From positions 1-40,707 of the forward strand of contig JAGYMW010000011.1 in assembly GCA_018400435.1 (NCBI GenBank): DNA of 40,707 bases, written 5' to 3'. The position numbers and the translations under genes were made by a program. This DNA is from Bacillota bacterium. Lineage in GTDB: Bacteria > Bacillota > Dethiobacteria > DTU022. Positions 25,651-34,648 of the stretch are shown one piece after another. The notes beneath the pieces were generated by a model. The model was not told the DNA's origin. It was given only the letters and a program-made list of their open reading frames with translations, and made no database searches. The number at the start of each line of letters is the position of its first letter. The stretch's first letter is position 1.

Positions 25651-26478
25651 TTAGATCATGGCTGAAGCTTTTTTAAGCTGTTTTAAATAATCGGCTTTTA
25701 TAGTCAGGCCTGATGGATAGCAGGGTTTTTCAAGGCTGCCACCGTGGAAATCAGTTCCACCGGTTACGATAAGATTTTTTTCATGAGCCAGTCCAAGGTA
25801 ATAGTTGGTCAATTCATGATTGTGATGGGGATGAAAGACCTCTATTCCTAACAATCCAAATTTAATTAGTCGATCGATCAACGGGCGGGCATTGGTACCG
25901 GGATGAGCAATAACCGGTATCGCCCCTGCCTTTTTAAGGAGATCTATTGTTTCGGCAAAATTTAATGTTTGTCTCTCCATGTATGCAGGGCCACCGCGAT
26001 TTAAAAATCGGGAAAAGGCCTGATCAATATTTGGAACGTAACCTTTTTTTAGCATCAGTCTGGCCAAATGCGCTCTACCAGGAGCTGCTTCGACCGCTTC
26101 GTTGATCACTTCATCATAGGTAATTTGAAAACCGAGATCATTTAATATGACAACTATTTTTTTCATTCTTATGTATCGCTGTTTCTGTAAATCGAATAAG
26201 TATTTTTCAAGAACTTCTTGTCTTTTCGGATAATATCCAAGAATATGGAGTTCCAATTTGTCTTCAAGAGCGCTGATTTCAACACCTGGAACAAATTCAA
26301 TATCGTTTATTTTGGCACACTCTGCCGCTTCGTTCAGCCCCTTCAGTGTATCGTGATCGGTCAGGGCAACGGCACTGAGACCGTGTGAGGCAACAATCTC
26401 AACGAGTTTTGCCGGGCTGAACAATCCATCCGAGGCACTGCTGTGAGTATGCAGATCAATCTTATCTTTCCCATTCAT
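25651..26478 (-). CDS. PHP-domain phosphoesterase (RNase AM/YciV-like)
   Basis: With ATG 26478 the protein has 275 aa and starts MNGKDKIDLHTHS; longer in-frame versions run into the spoVS terminator and stop. PHP metal motifs are complete: DLHTHSSASDG, TDHDT, the E in PGVEIS, HPGTN, and GGTDFHG. Such stand-alone PHP proteins hydrolyse 3',5'-nucleotide bisphosphates or short RNA 5' ends; the exact substrate is not shown. The GGTGA about 8 bases upstream is a modest ribosome site. It lies between spoVS and the decarboxylase operon. Confidence 0.88.
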   Translation of the reverse strand: MNGKDKIDLHTHSSASDGLFSPAKLVEIVASHGLSAVALTDHDTLKGLNEAAECAKINDIEFVPGVEISALEDKLELHILGYYPKRQEVLEKYLFDLQKQRYIRMKKIVVILNDLGFQITYDEVINEAVEAAPGRAHLARLMLKKGYVPNIDQAFSRFLNRGGPAYMERQTLNFAETIDLLKKAGAIPVIAHPGTNARPLIDRLIKFGLLGIEVFHPHHNHELTNYYLGLAHEKNLIVTGGTDFHGGSLEKPCYPSGLTIKADYLKQLKKASAMI

Positions 26479-26568
26479 CTTTATGTTCACCACTTTTGTT
26501 CCCATTAAACAGATCCAATGAAGGCTGGCCCTGGAGAGTCGGTGCTGCCTTAATTCAGTTATCGTGTC

Positions 26569-26608
26569 AAAAAAACACCCTCTGCTGAATGATAAAACGA
26601 GAGGGCAT
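26569..26608 (-). terminator. Intrinsic terminator after spoVS
   Basis: On the minus strand ATGCCCTCT (26608-26600) pairs with AGAGGGTGT (26583-26575), including G-U pairs, and is followed by seven T (26575-26569). Confidence 0.8.
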
Positions 26609-26644
26609 GTTAAATTCCTTTTCCGCTTTAGAGATCGACTTGAA

Positions 26645-26905
26645 TCAGCGTGGTTCGACAATCAATTTGATTGCCGTTCTTTCCTCTCCGTCAATCTCGA
26701 TATCCGTAAAGGCCGGGATGCAAATTAGATCGATTCCTCCCGGAGCAACAAAGCCCCTGGCAATAGCTACTGCCTTAACAGCCTGATTCAGGGCTCCCGC
26801 TCCGATAGTCTGAATTTCAGCTCCTCCTCTTTCTCTAAGGACACCTGCAAGAGCTCCGGCTACGGAATTGGGATTGGATTTTGCTGAAACTTTTAATACT
26901 TCCAT
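26645..26905 (-). CDS. spoVS: Stage V sporulation protein S
   Basis: The 86-aa Alba-like protein has the standard SpoVS length and sequence: MEVLKVSAKSNPNSVAGALA, then the AVKAVAIARGFVAPGG stretch. It is needed for coat assembly and septation timing in Bacillus, and it also occurs in some non-spore-formers. The start ATG 26905 follows AGGAGGCAC. A SigH-type promoter upstream and a terminator downstream make it monocistronic. Confidence 0.96.
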   Translation of the reverse strand: MEVLKVSAKSNPNSVAGALAGVLRERGGAEIQTIGAGALNQAVKAVAIARGFVAPGGIDLICIPAFTDIEIDGEERTAIKLIVEPR

Positions 26906-26939
26906 TATGTAGTGTGCCTCCTTCGCGGATTTACCTACA

Positions 26940-26968
26940 TTATTCTGCTTAATCAGCTAAAATCCTGC
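26940..26968 (-). promoter_or_regulatory. SigH-type promoter of spoVS
   Basis: The minus strand reads GCAGGATTT (26968-26960), 11 bp, then GCAGAATAA (26948-26940). This fits the SigmaH consensus RnAGGAwWW-N11/12-RnnGAATww at every defined position. In Bacillus subtilis spoVS is known to be SigmaH-dependent. Confidence 0.7.
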
Positions 26969-27006
26969 CTGAATTATATGAATAATATATGGTCATTATA
27001 AAACCA

Positions 27007-27786
27007 TCAAGACACTTCGAATATTCTATTAATATGTGTTGTTCTTTCCTTTCCTCTATTAATTTCAATTTCAACCGCGTTTATTATTGTTTCCCCATCT
27101 GTTATTGTCAGGCGGTGAGGCATTCCGGTTAAAAACCTTTTCAAAGCACCTTCCCTGTCAACTCCCAGCACTGAATCTTTCAGTCCGGTCATTCCAACAT
27201 CGGTAATATAGGCTGTTCCACCAGGGAGAATCCTTTCATCTGCTGTTTGAACATGACTGTGAGTGCCAACTACAGCACCGACACGTCCATCTAAATACCA
27301 GCCCATGGCTTGCTTTTCAGAGGTTGCTTCGGCGTGAAAATCTACTAACACTGTGTCTGCTTTTTTATTTAAATTTTGTAATTCCCTGTCAGCAACCCTG
27401 AATGGGCAATCTGAAGGTTCCATAAAAACGCGACCTATCAGGTTCAGGACAGCGATTTTAAGCCCAGCCTTTTCAAGAACAATCGAACCGTTTCCAGGAG
27501 TTGTTTCCGGTGGCAGATTGGCGGGACGAAGAACTGTATGATCCTTTTCTATGAATTCAATTATTTCACGACGATCCCAGCTGTGGTTGCCGCCAGTTAT
27601 GACATCGATTCCAATTTCTTTTAATTCGGCTATCACCTTTGCTGTTAGGCCAGCTCCACCGGCTGCATTCTCTCCGTTCGCTATAATAAGATCATATTTG
27701 TCTCTGATTGAATGAACAGCGAAAAACCGCTGCAGGCATCTACGGCCTGGTTTTCCGACAATATCACCAATCATCAGTACCTCCAT
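27007..27786 (-). CDS. ymdB: YmdB-family metallophosphodiesterase
   Basis: From ATG 27786 the protein has 259 aa and begins MEVLMIGDIVGKPGRR, aligning with the family start. An internal ATG (27774) directly behind GGAGGT would remove the first beta strand. The motifs GDIVGKPG, NGENAAGG, TGGNHSWD, FHAEATSEK and GTHSHVQTADE supply the di-metal ligands. YmdB hydrolyses 2',3'-cyclic nucleotides and affects biofilm and motility in Bacillus. It follows rny, the usual arrangement. A 7-bp hairpin (GGAACAG/CTGTTCC) sits just before the first ATG. Confidence 0.93.
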   Translation of the reverse strand: MEVLMIGDIVGKPGRRCLQRFFAVHSIRDKYDLIIANGENAAGGAGLTAKVIAELKEIGIDVITGGNHSWDRREIIEFIEKDHTVLRPANLPPETTPGNGSIVLEKAGLKIAVLNLIGRVFMEPSDCPFRVADRELQNLNKKADTVLVDFHAEATSEKQAMGWYLDGRVGAVVGTHSHVQTADERILPGGTAYITDVGMTGLKDSVLGVDREGALKRFLTGMPHRLTITDGETIINAVEIEINRGKERTTHINRIFEVS

Positions 27787-27838
27787 CTTAAAGGGAACAG
27801 GAAAGCTGTTCCTCCGGGCCTCCTTTTGCAGTATATAC

Positions 27839-27869
27839 CCTTGCCCGGGTATAAAAAACCCGGGCAAGG
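27839..27869 (-). repeat. 12-bp perfect hairpin between rny and ymdB
   Basis: CCTTGCCCGGGT (27839-27850) pairs with ACCCGGGCAAGG (27858-27869) across ATAAAAA. No T-run follows on either strand, so it looks more like a stability or processing element inside the rny-ymdB transcript than a terminator. Confidence 0.7.
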
Positions 27870-27890
27870 AACATTTGCTCAATAACTTAT

Positions 27891-29423
27891 TTACTTGGCG
27901 TAATCTACAGCCCGTGTTTCGCGAATAACAGTTACTTTAATCTGACCGGGATATTCAAGTTCACTTTCAATCTTTTTCACAATATCTCGTGCTACCTGGA
28001 TGGAAGTATAATCATCAATACGATCAGGCTTGACCAGGATCCTGATTTCACGGCCGGCATGAATGGCATACGATTTTTCCACACCCTCAAAAGAGTCGGC
28101 TATGTTTTCTAGTTTTTCAAGGCGATGAATATATGCTTCCAATGTTTCACGCCTTGCTCCGGGGCGGACAGCAGATATGGCATCCGCAGATTGAATGAGC
28201 ACCGCCTCAAGGGTTTCAAATTCAACATCACCGTGATGGGCAGCTATAGCATTGACTATGCCTGGCGATTCCTTAAATTTTTTCGCCAGATCAGCGCCGA
28301 TCTGGGCATGAGAACCCTCGGTTTCATGGTCAACAGCCTTCCCTATATCATGGAGAATGCCGGCTCGTTTGGCAAAATTAAGGTCCAGGCCCAGTTCTGC
28401 AGCCATCATACCGGCCAGGTGGGCCACTTCTATGGAATGCTGCAGGACATTCTGTCCGTAACTTGTTCTAAAACGCAGCTTTCCGATGAGGAAGACCAGT
28501 TCAGGGTGAAGACCGCTAATTCGGGTTTCAAAAGTAGCTCTCTCTCCCTCTTCCTTGATCTGTGTTTCCACTTCTTTGCGTGTCTTTTCAACTATTTCTT
28601 CAATTCTAGCCGGATGAATGCGACCATCGCTGACAAGTTTTTCCAGAGATAGTCGGGCTACCTCTCTTCTGATTGGATCGAATCCCGAAATAATCACAGC
28701 TTCTGGGGTGTCATCGATAATAAGGTCTATACCGGTAAGCGTTTCCAGGGCCCTTATATTACGACCTTCCCTACCGATAATTCTTCCCTTCATTTCGTCG
28801 TTGGGAAGGTTTACAACAGAAACAGTTGATTCAGTTACATGATCGGCGGCACAGCGCTGAATAGCTGTGGTGACAATTTCACGTGCTTTTTTCTCTCCTT
28901 CTTCCTTGGCCTGATTTTCTATTTCTTTGACCATGACAATCATCTCGTGGCTGATCTCTTCACGTACTCTCTGTAACAGGTGATCTTTTGCTTCTTCAGA
29001 AGTCATACCGGAAACACGTTCCAGTTCGGCAAGCTGTTGATTGTGCAGCTTATCCAGTTTGTCTCTTACTGCCCGGTTTTCATCTTCTTTGTGTCTTAGA
29101 TCTTCTTCTTTTTTCTCTATGTTGTTAATTTTACGATCAAGGCTTTCTTCTTTTTGCATAAGCCGTCTTTCGAGACGTTGCAGTTCAGAACGGCGTTCTT
29201 TAGTTTCTTTATCCAGTTCAGTCCTTAATCGGTGAACTTCCTCTTTTGCTTCAAGCTGTTTTTCTCTTTTCAGGGAGTTGCTTTCCTGATTAGCCTTTTC
29301 TATTATTCTTTTAGCTTCCGATTCAGCAGATGAAATTTTTGCTTCAGCAATCAGTTTACGAATAAAATATCCGCCTCCGATACCGATCACGAAAGCGGCG
29401 AGTATCAGCAGTAAATTATCCAT
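27891..29423 (-). CDS. rny: Ribonuclease Y
   Basis: From ATG 29423, behind GGAGGTGATT, the protein has 510 aa. An upstream in-frame ATG (29474) has no ribosome site. One N-terminal membrane helix (about 3-22) is followed by a long charged coiled coil (about 30-190). A KH domain ([11 protein letters not shown]) and an HD domain ([12 protein letters not shown]-type metal site) complete the RNase Y layout. It is the membrane-bound endonuclease that starts mRNA decay in Firmicutes. Upstream lies a structured leader with its own promoter. Confidence 0.97.
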   Translation of the reverse strand: MDNLLLILAAFVIGIGGGYFIRKLIAEAKISSAESEAKRIIEKANQESNSLKREKQLEAKEEVHRLRTELDKETKERRSELQRLERRLMQKEESLDRKINNIEKKEEDLRHKEDENRAVRDKLDKLHNQQLAELERVSGMTSEEAKDHLLQRVREEISHEMIVMVKEIENQAKEEGEKKAREIVTTAIQRCAADHVTESTVSVVNLPNDEMKGRIIGREGRNIRALETLTGIDLIIDDTPEAVIISGFDPIRREVARLSLEKLVSDGRIHPARIEEIVEKTRKEVETQIKEEGERATFETRISGLHPELVFLIGKLRFRTSYGQNVLQHSIEVAHLAGMMAAELGLDLNFAKRAGILHDIGKAVDHETEGSHAQIGADLAKKFKESPGIVNAIAAHHGDVEFETLEAVLIQSADAISAVRPGARRETLEAYIHRLEKLENIADSFEGVEKSYAIHAGREIRILVKPDRIDDYTSIQVARDIVKKIESELEYPGQIKVTVIRETRAVDYAK

Positions 29424-29484
29424 AATAATAATCACCTCCATTGTATAATTTGTAATTAATAAGATATCTCTCATTAAAATAATA

Positions 29485-29652
29485 TAAGCTGTGTCCTGGA
29501 CACAGCTTAAAAGAGAAAGACCGGCAAAGGGTATACTTCCCCCTCAACCGAAATTATTTGCTTTTGTTATCTATCCACAGTGTCTCAGGACACCAGGCTT
29601 TCTCTTATCAGTTATGAACTGAACATTTATCAATCAGAACCATCATATTCCT
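29485..29652 (-). ncRNA. Candidate structured leader or small RNA upstream of rny
   Basis: The minus-strand RNA from about 29652 can fold as follows. There is a 5' hairpin (TCAGTT/AACTGA). A 9-bp stem AAGAGAAAG/CTTTCTCTT (29606-29598 with 29519-29511) closes two inner hairpins: GTGTC-CTGA-GACAC (29593-29580), and CGGTTGAGGG/CCCTTTGCCG (29550-29522). A 12-bp palindromic hairpin follows (29509-29485), then TATTATTTT. GTGTCCTG of the first hairpin can alternatively pair with CAGGACAC of the last one. No known RNA family is recognised. Confidence 0.45.
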
Positions 29653-29658
29653 TTTTTT

Positions 29659-29687
29659 ATTTTATCTTTTATAAAATATTATGTCAA
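29659..29687 (-). promoter_or_regulatory. Promoter in front of the rny leader
   Basis: Minus-strand TTGACA (29687-29682), 17-bp spacer, TAAAAT (29664-29659), directly after the recX stop. The hexamers and spacing are nearly ideal. Confidence 0.75.
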
Positions 29688-29696
29688 GAAACTATT

Positions 29697-30185
29697 CTAC
29701 TGTCTTTTCGTTTGAAATTTCTTTTTTAATGCTGACAAAATAAGCCATTCTTGAAAACCGCGCCTCTGCAGGAAAGCTGCTTCCCTTCGGAAAAGGCGTT
29801 CCTTATTTTCACTGGTTACCTTCGTTTTGTTGTCCCGCCTGGCCAGTATTTTTTCAATTCTGGCCAGGTCTTCATCGGGGCTAAAATGCTTCTCAGTTTT
29901 CTTGTTGATGAGGTCTTTATCAATGCCTTTTTGCATAAGTTCATAACGAACTCTTTTAAGGCCGTACCCCTGACTTTTACGGTAATTGATAAAATCCTCA
30001 GTGAATTTCTGATCGTTCAGATAACCATATTTAATCATTTCCTGGCTTATCTTTTCGATCACATCTTCGGAAAAACCTTTTTTCTGCAGGTAGTTAACCG
30101 CCTCAAATTTACTGCGAGCCCGATAAGTCATATACCGCAGGATCAAATTACGGGCTTTTTTCAAAGCATCTTCCTGGTCCAACAA
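29697..30185 (-). CDS. recX: RecA regulatory protein RecX
   Basis: The 162-aa helical-repeat protein modulates RecA filaments. RecX marks: YMTYRARSKFEAVNYLQKKG, YGYLNDQKFTEDFI, and RKSQGYGLKRVRYELMQKGI. The start TTG 30185 uses CGGAGG (30194-30199), which lies between the recA stop and recX. It is the last gene of the ftsK-recX unit. Confidence 0.93.
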   Translation of the reverse strand: MLDQEDALKKARNLILRYMTYRARSKFEAVNYLQKKGFSEDVIEKISQEMIKYGYLNDQKFTEDFINYRKSQGYGLKRVRYELMQKGIDKDLINKKTEKHFSPDEDLARIEKILARRDNKTKVTSENKERLFRREAAFLQRRGFQEWLILSALKKKFQTKRQ

Positions 30186-30199
30186 ACGATCAGCCTCCG

Positions 30200-31258
30200 T
30201 TACTTCTGTTCAGGCTTCTCTTTTTCCACGTTGTTGTTTTCTTTCTTATCGCTGGTTATTTCGGCAGTCATTGCCGGAAGGTTGGCCACTTCTCTAACTT
30301 TTATTTCGATTTCATCTTTCAACTTCAGGTTTTCTTTTAAATAATCTCTTACATTCTCACGTCCCTGGCCCAATCTTTCTTCGCCGTAAGAATACCATGC
30401 ACCGCTCTTGGTTATCACATTATGTTCCAATCCAAGATCTATAAGCGAGCCTTCAGTGGAAATCCCGGTTCCATAAAGTATATCGAATTCAGCCTTTTTA
30501 AAAGGTGGGGCAACTTTATTTTTGACCACTTTCACACGTGTTCTGTTTCCGATTACCTGATCTGAACCGGCTTTTAGAGATTCTATGCGGCGCACGTCCA
30601 TCCGAATGGAAGAATAGAATTTCAGGGCTCGTCCACCGGGTGTTACTTCAGGATTTCCAAACATAATACCAACTTTTTCCCTTATCTGGTTGATAAATAC
30701 AGCACACGTTCTCGATTTGCTGATAACACCGGAAAGCTTGCGCAGGGCCTGTGACATTAAGCGGGCCTGCAGTCCCACATGAGCGTCACCCATTTCACCT
30801 TCTATTTCAGCCCGCGGAACAAGGGCGGCAACTGAATCGATAACCATTACATCGATAGCCCCGCTGCGGACCAGTGCTTCGGCAATTTCAAGAGCCTGTT
30901 CACCGGTATCGGGTTGAGAAACAAGCAGCTCATCTAGATTGACTCCAAGGTTGGTGGCATACTGCGCGTCAAGCGCATGTTCCGCGTCGATAAAAGCTGC
31001 ATAACCGCCTCGTTTTTGCGCTTCGGCAATTATATGCAGGGCAACGGTAGTTTTACCTGAAGATTCAGGGCCGAAAATTTCTACCACCCTGCCTCTTGGT
31101 ACTCCTCCAACACCCAGTGCGGCATCAAGGGTAAGGCTGCCAGTTGGAATAACAGCTATCTTTTGATGGACCTCCTGGCCAAGTTTCATTACCGAACCTT
31201 TGCCGAACTGCTTTTCGATTTGGAGCAATGCTGCTTCAAGGGCTTTTTCTTTTTCCAA
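30200..31258 (-). CDS. recA: Recombinase RecA
   Basis: The TTG at 31258 behind AGGAGG (31273-31268) gives 352 aa beginning (M)[20 protein letters not shown], the usual RecA N-terminus. ATG 31327 would add 23 unconserved residues with only CAGGA upstream and remains possible. Walker A GPESSGKT is at 63-70. [19 protein letters not shown] and the DNA-binding loops follow. The C-terminal tail is rich in Glu and Lys. RecA drives strand exchange and triggers LexA cleavage. It sits in the unit ftsK-rimO-cinA-thpR-recA-recX. Confidence 0.97.
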   Translation of the reverse strand: MEKEKALEAALLQIEKQFGKGSVMKLGQEVHQKIAVIPTGSLTLDAALGVGGVPRGRVVEIFGPESSGKTTVALHIIAEAQKRGGYAAFIDAEHALDAQYATNLGVNLDELLVSQPDTGEQALEIAEALVRSGAIDVMVIDSVAALVPRAEIEGEMGDAHVGLQARLMSQALRKLSGVISKSRTCAVFINQIREKVGIMFGNPEVTPGGRALKFYSSIRMDVRRIESLKAGSDQVIGNRTRVKVVKNKVAPPFKKAEFDILYGTGISTEGSLIDLGLEHNVITKSGAWYSYGEERLGQGRENVRDYLKENLKLKDEIEIKVREVANLPAMTAEITSDKKENNNVEKEKPEQK

Positions 31259-31353
31259 AAGTTCATACCTCCTTATTGCCGGTTCGTCTATGGGTCCTTT
31301 ATATTCTTCTTTATTCTTTATTTCCATATGATATCCTGCAGTTAGATTAGTTA

Positions 31354-31923
31354 TTAAAAATCTGATTTTTGCAGCATGCTGCGATAAAGGGGGTGATAAA
31401 CTGCACCATGCCTTGATAGGATGCTTTTAAATAATGTTATTTCTCCTACTATCATTGACGATCCCTGAAAAGAAATTTCATCGTTAATGAATTTTTTAAT
31501 CGCATCTTCCGGAAGCGGATAACGCAGTCTTCCGATGGTCAGGTGAGGCCGAAAAGATCTTTTCTCAGAGGTAAATCCATGGCTTGTCAATTTCTGATTT
31601 AATTTTTCGGTAAGGGCAGTGATCAAAGAGGTCCCATCACCCAGGCCTATCCAGAGCACCCTGGCTTTTTCAGTTCCAGGAAACACGCCGCTTGCCCTGA
31701 GAGAAAAGTCGAATCGGCTCTCTCCTGCGGTCGTTTCATCCATTGCTTTTTTTAACTCCGGCAAACGGGTTTCATCGGTTTCGCCTATAAATCGTAAGGT
31801 TAGGTGCAGAGTTTCATGACGCACCCAGCGTACTCCGCTCAGGTATTCCTTGATCCTGTTTTGTAAAACGCCGACTTCTTTTTTTTGTTTTTCTGAGAGG
31901 GCGATTGCTATAAAAAGCCGCAA
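31354..31923 (-). CDS. thpR: RNA 2',3'-cyclic phosphodiesterase
   Basis: The 189-aa 2H-phosphoesterase has both catalytic motifs: HLTLRFIGE (about 41) and [10 protein letters not shown] (about 126). It hydrolyses 2',3'-cyclic phosphate ends of RNA. Start is TTG 31923 behind GGAAAGGAT. The position between cinA and recA is common in Clostridia. Confidence 0.92.
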   Translation of the reverse strand: MRLFIAIALSEKQKKEVGVLQNRIKEYLSGVRWVRHETLHLTLRFIGETDETRLPELKKAMDETTAGESRFDFSLRASGVFPGTEKARVLWIGLGDGTSLITALTEKLNQKLTSHGFTSEKRSFRPHLTIGRLRYPLPEDAIKKFINDEISFQGSSMIVGEITLFKSILSRHGAVYHPLYRSMLQKSDF

Positions 31924-31944
31924 ATTAGAATTTATCCTTTCCTT

Positions 31945-33177
31945 TTATTTCTCATCAAGCATTCTGCGCAGGATGTTGAAGGCTGTCTGGACCGCTTTTT
32001 CCTTAATGGCCCTTCTCCCTCCTCCGAAAATTAGCTCATGGCACTTGAACCCATCAGGTGTTACTGCAGCGATATAAACCAGGCCAACCGGTCTGCCGGT
32101 GGAATCGCTCTGCGGCCCGGCTACTCCCGTTATCCCCACACCGCAGTCTGCTTTAAAAAGGGAACTTGCTGCTCTAGCCATCGCTTCGGCTGTAGCAGCG
32201 CTTATCTCACCTTCCTGTTCAATCAATAATTTTTCAATCCCAAGGACATTTATTTTAGCTTCCCGGGAATAGGAAACCACACCGCCTCTAAAAAAATGTG
32301 AACTGCCCGGAATATCGGTTACAGCATCGCACATCAAACCACCTGTGCACGATTCGGCCAGGGCAAGAGTCCACATTCTTTCCTTTAATAAATATGCCAT
32401 TCGTTCAGCCAGGGTATCGTTGTCACTGCCATAAATATAGTCGCCCAGTAAATCTCGCAGTCGATTTTCCGCTTCAGCAATGGTATCATCTGCTTCATCC
32501 TGGTTGCCGTTGCCTTTGATTTGAAGATGTACTTCATGACCCCTGGCGATATAAGATATTTTGGGCAGTTTCCACTCACCCAGCGATTTAATTTTTTCTT
32601 CAAGCTGTGATTCACCAATGCCGGCACATTTAATAGTCTTGACCCTGTTTATACCGCCGTAGATGTTATGGCTGATGCGGGGTAAAACATCTTCTTCAAA
32701 CATTTCTTTCATTTCGTTCGGCGGACCGGGCAGCATGAAGATGAATTTGCCCTGTTCTTCAATAACAGCCCCGGGTGCGGTTCCATTCTTGTTTTCAAGC
32801 ATTGTGCTGCCTTCTATAACCATGGCCTGTTTGCGGTTATTGTCGGTCATAGTCAATCCTCGTTTTCTAAAGAATGATTCCAATTTATCCACCCAGTTCT
32901 GATTAATGGAAAGAGAACGTCCAAGGATATCAGCCAGGGCTTCCCTGGTCAGGTCGTCATCGGTCGGCCCCAGGCCGCCGGTAATTATGACAATATCACT
33001 TTGCCCAATAGCCCTGTTTAGAGCTGAGGCAATCATCTTTTTATCATCGGCCACAACACAGCTTTCTCTTACAGCAATGCCGGCTGTCCAGAGTGATCTG
33101 GACAGATAACCGGCGTTGCTGTTTTCCACCAGCCCGGTTAAAAGCTCATTTCCTACGCATATTAAGTCTGCCTTCAC
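31945..33177 (-). CDS. cinA: CinA family competence/damage-inducible protein, NMN amidohydrolase
   Basis: The 410-aa protein has an N-terminal MoaB/MogA-like COG1058 domain (VGNELLTGLVENSN, TGGLGPTDDDLTREA, LPGPPNEM). A C-terminal PncC-type NMN deamidase domain follows (LALAESCTGGLMCD, GGVVSYSREAK, GVGITGVAGP). It salvages NMN and repairs damaged nucleotide cofactors. GTG 33177 follows GGAAGGTGA. The cinA-recA linkage is classical in Firmicutes. Confidence 0.95.
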   Translation of the reverse strand: MKADLICVGNELLTGLVENSNAGYLSRSLWTAGIAVRESCVVADDKKMIASALNRAIGQSDIVIITGGLGPTDDDLTREALADILGRSLSINQNWVDKLESFFRKRGLTMTDNNRKQAMVIEGSTMLENKNGTAPGAVIEEQGKFIFMLPGPPNEMKEMFEEDVLPRISHNIYGGINRVKTIKCAGIGESQLEEKIKSLGEWKLPKISYIARGHEVHLQIKGNGNQDEADDTIAEAENRLRDLLGDYIYGSDNDTLAERMAYLLKERMWTLALAESCTGGLMCDAVTDIPGSSHFFRGGVVSYSREAKINVLGIEKLLIEQEGEISAATAEAMARAASSLFKADCGVGITGVAGPQSDSTGRPVGLVYIAAVTPDGFKCHELIFGGGRRAIKEKAVQTAFNILRRMLDEK

Positions 33178-33202
33178 AATAGTTCACCTTCCTGTAAGCC
33201 GG

Positions 33203-34600
33203 TTAAACAGGTAATTCGGGCAGGGGAACAGTATTAATTGCCAGCAGGTTGTAAGGTGATACTGCGGCAATTTTAACCGTCGCCCAATCGCCAGGATTCA
33301 AAGGTTGGCCAGAGTAAACTAAAACTCTCCCATCCACTTCCGGTGCTTGAAATTCGGTGCGACCGTAATACCAGTTTTTACCCGGGTTTCTTTGTCCTTC
33401 GATTAAGACAGTGATGCGTTTCCCAATTAACTTCTTGTTTAAATCAAGTGAAATTGCTTGCTGGCGGAGCATCAATTTTTTCAACCGTCTTTTGGCGACG
33501 CGGGAAGAAATTATCCCCGGGAGGCGGTAGGCGGCAGTCTCTTCCTGCAATGAAAAAGTAAAAGCGCCGAGACGGTTAAATTTGATTGCAGCTAAATCAT
33601 CAAGCAAAATTTCATAATCACTATTTTTTTCGCCGGGGAATCCGACCATGCATGTAGTGCGCAGGGCCATGTCAGGTATTTTCCCCCTCAGTTTCTCAAT
33701 CAGCATCTTTAAATCCTGCTGCCTGTAAGATCTATTCATCAGGGTAAGGATCCTGTCACTGCTGTGCTGAATAGGCAGATCGAGATACCGGCAGATCCGC
33801 CTGTCTTCAGCTATCTGCTGGACCAGATTTTCCCTTATTCTTGATGGATAAGTATACATGATCCGCAGCCAAAATTTATCTTCCCGGTCTAAAATCAGAC
33901 TTATTAAACCGCTTAAGTCGGGATAATCAATACGATCGCTGCCATAAGCTGTAGTATCCTGGGCAATAAGGACTATTTCCCTGGCTCCGTTTTTCAGTAG
34001 TTGTTCAATTTCATCGTTTATTTCCTGCGGGTCACGGCTGCGATAAGGACCTCTAATTTTGGGTATTAGGCAATAACTGCAGTGATTACTGCAGCCTTCT
34101 GCTATCTTTACACAGACGCTGTGAGGAGGAGTGGTCAGGATGCGGGAGAAAAGAGTATAGTAAAGCGGCGTTGGCGCACACTTCAGAGTAACTCTCAATC
34201 CATTGAAAACCATGGATAGAAATTTCTTCAGGTGCCTGTAGCTGTGCACGCCGATAGCCCCATCAATGTCCGGTATGTTTTTAAGTATTTTAGTACCATA
34301 TATTTCAACGAGGCAGCCCGCTACTACCAGATAAGTCCCCGTCCCCTTCAGATCTTTCGCTGTTTGCATAAGGGTATTCACAGATTCCTGCTGTGCTTCC
34401 TCGATAAAACTACAGGTATTAATGATGATTAAATCTGCATCGCGGCAGTCATTGGTTAGGATAAAACCTTCTGTCAACAGTAAGCCGAGAACTTCTTCCG
34501 TATCTATTCTGTTTTTGGCACAGCCAAGAGAGATGGCTGCTACCTTCAGGCCTCTGTACTGTGTTATTTTATTTTTCTCTCTGCGTTGATGATGATAAAT
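33203..34600 (-). CDS. rimO: Ribosomal protein S12 methylthiotransferase, non-canonical start
   Basis: This radical-SAM enzyme methylthiolates Asp of ribosomal protein S12. Seen: NTCSFIEEA, CSNHCSYCLIP (radical SAM Cx3Cx2C), LPIQHSSDRIL and a C-terminal TRAM domain. The first in-frame ATG/GTG/TTG (TTG 34477) lies inside the conserved domain. Upstream codons still encode VAAISLGCAKNRIDTEE, which holds the first cluster cysteine. Translation must therefore start further up. ATT 34600 has a perfect GGAGGT nine bases before it (465 aa). CTG 34547-34549 would give the family-like MKVAAISLG start (448 aa) but has a badly spaced ribosome site. An in-frame TAA lies shortly above the ribosome site. 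Confidence 0.85.
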   Translation of the reverse strand: MYHHQRREKNKITQYRGLKVAAISLGCAKNRIDTEEVLGLLLTEGFILTNDCRDADLIIINTCSFIEEAQQESVNTLMQTAKDLKGTGTYLVVAGCLVEIYGTKILKNIPDIDGAIGVHSYRHLKKFLSMVFNGLRVTLKCAPTPLYYTLFSRILTTPPHSVCVKIAEGCSNHCSYCLIPKIRGPYRSRDPQEINDEIEQLLKNGAREIVLIAQDTTAYGSDRIDYPDLSGLISLILDREDKFWLRIMYTYPSRIRENLVQQIAEDRRICRYLDLPIQHSSDRILTLMNRSYRQQDLKMLIEKLRGKIPDMALRTTCMVGFPGEKNSDYEILLDDLAAIKFNRLGAFTFSLQEETAAYRLPGIISSRVAKRRLKKLMLRQQAISLDLNKKLIGKRITVLIEGQRNPGKNWYYGRTEFQAPEVDGRVLVYSGQPLNPGDWATVKIAAVSPYNLLAINTVPLPELPV

Positions 34601-34648
34601 AGTTGTTTTACCTCCGTCAATTTAGAAAATATATTAATTGATAGATTA

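Noticed and set aside
33173-33185. LexA-box-like GAACTATTGTGAA across the cinA start codon, sharing the core AACTATTGT with the lexA operator
   Set aside because: The second arm does not match, it overlaps the ribosome site and start codon rather than a promoter, and the ftsK promoter has a far better box.
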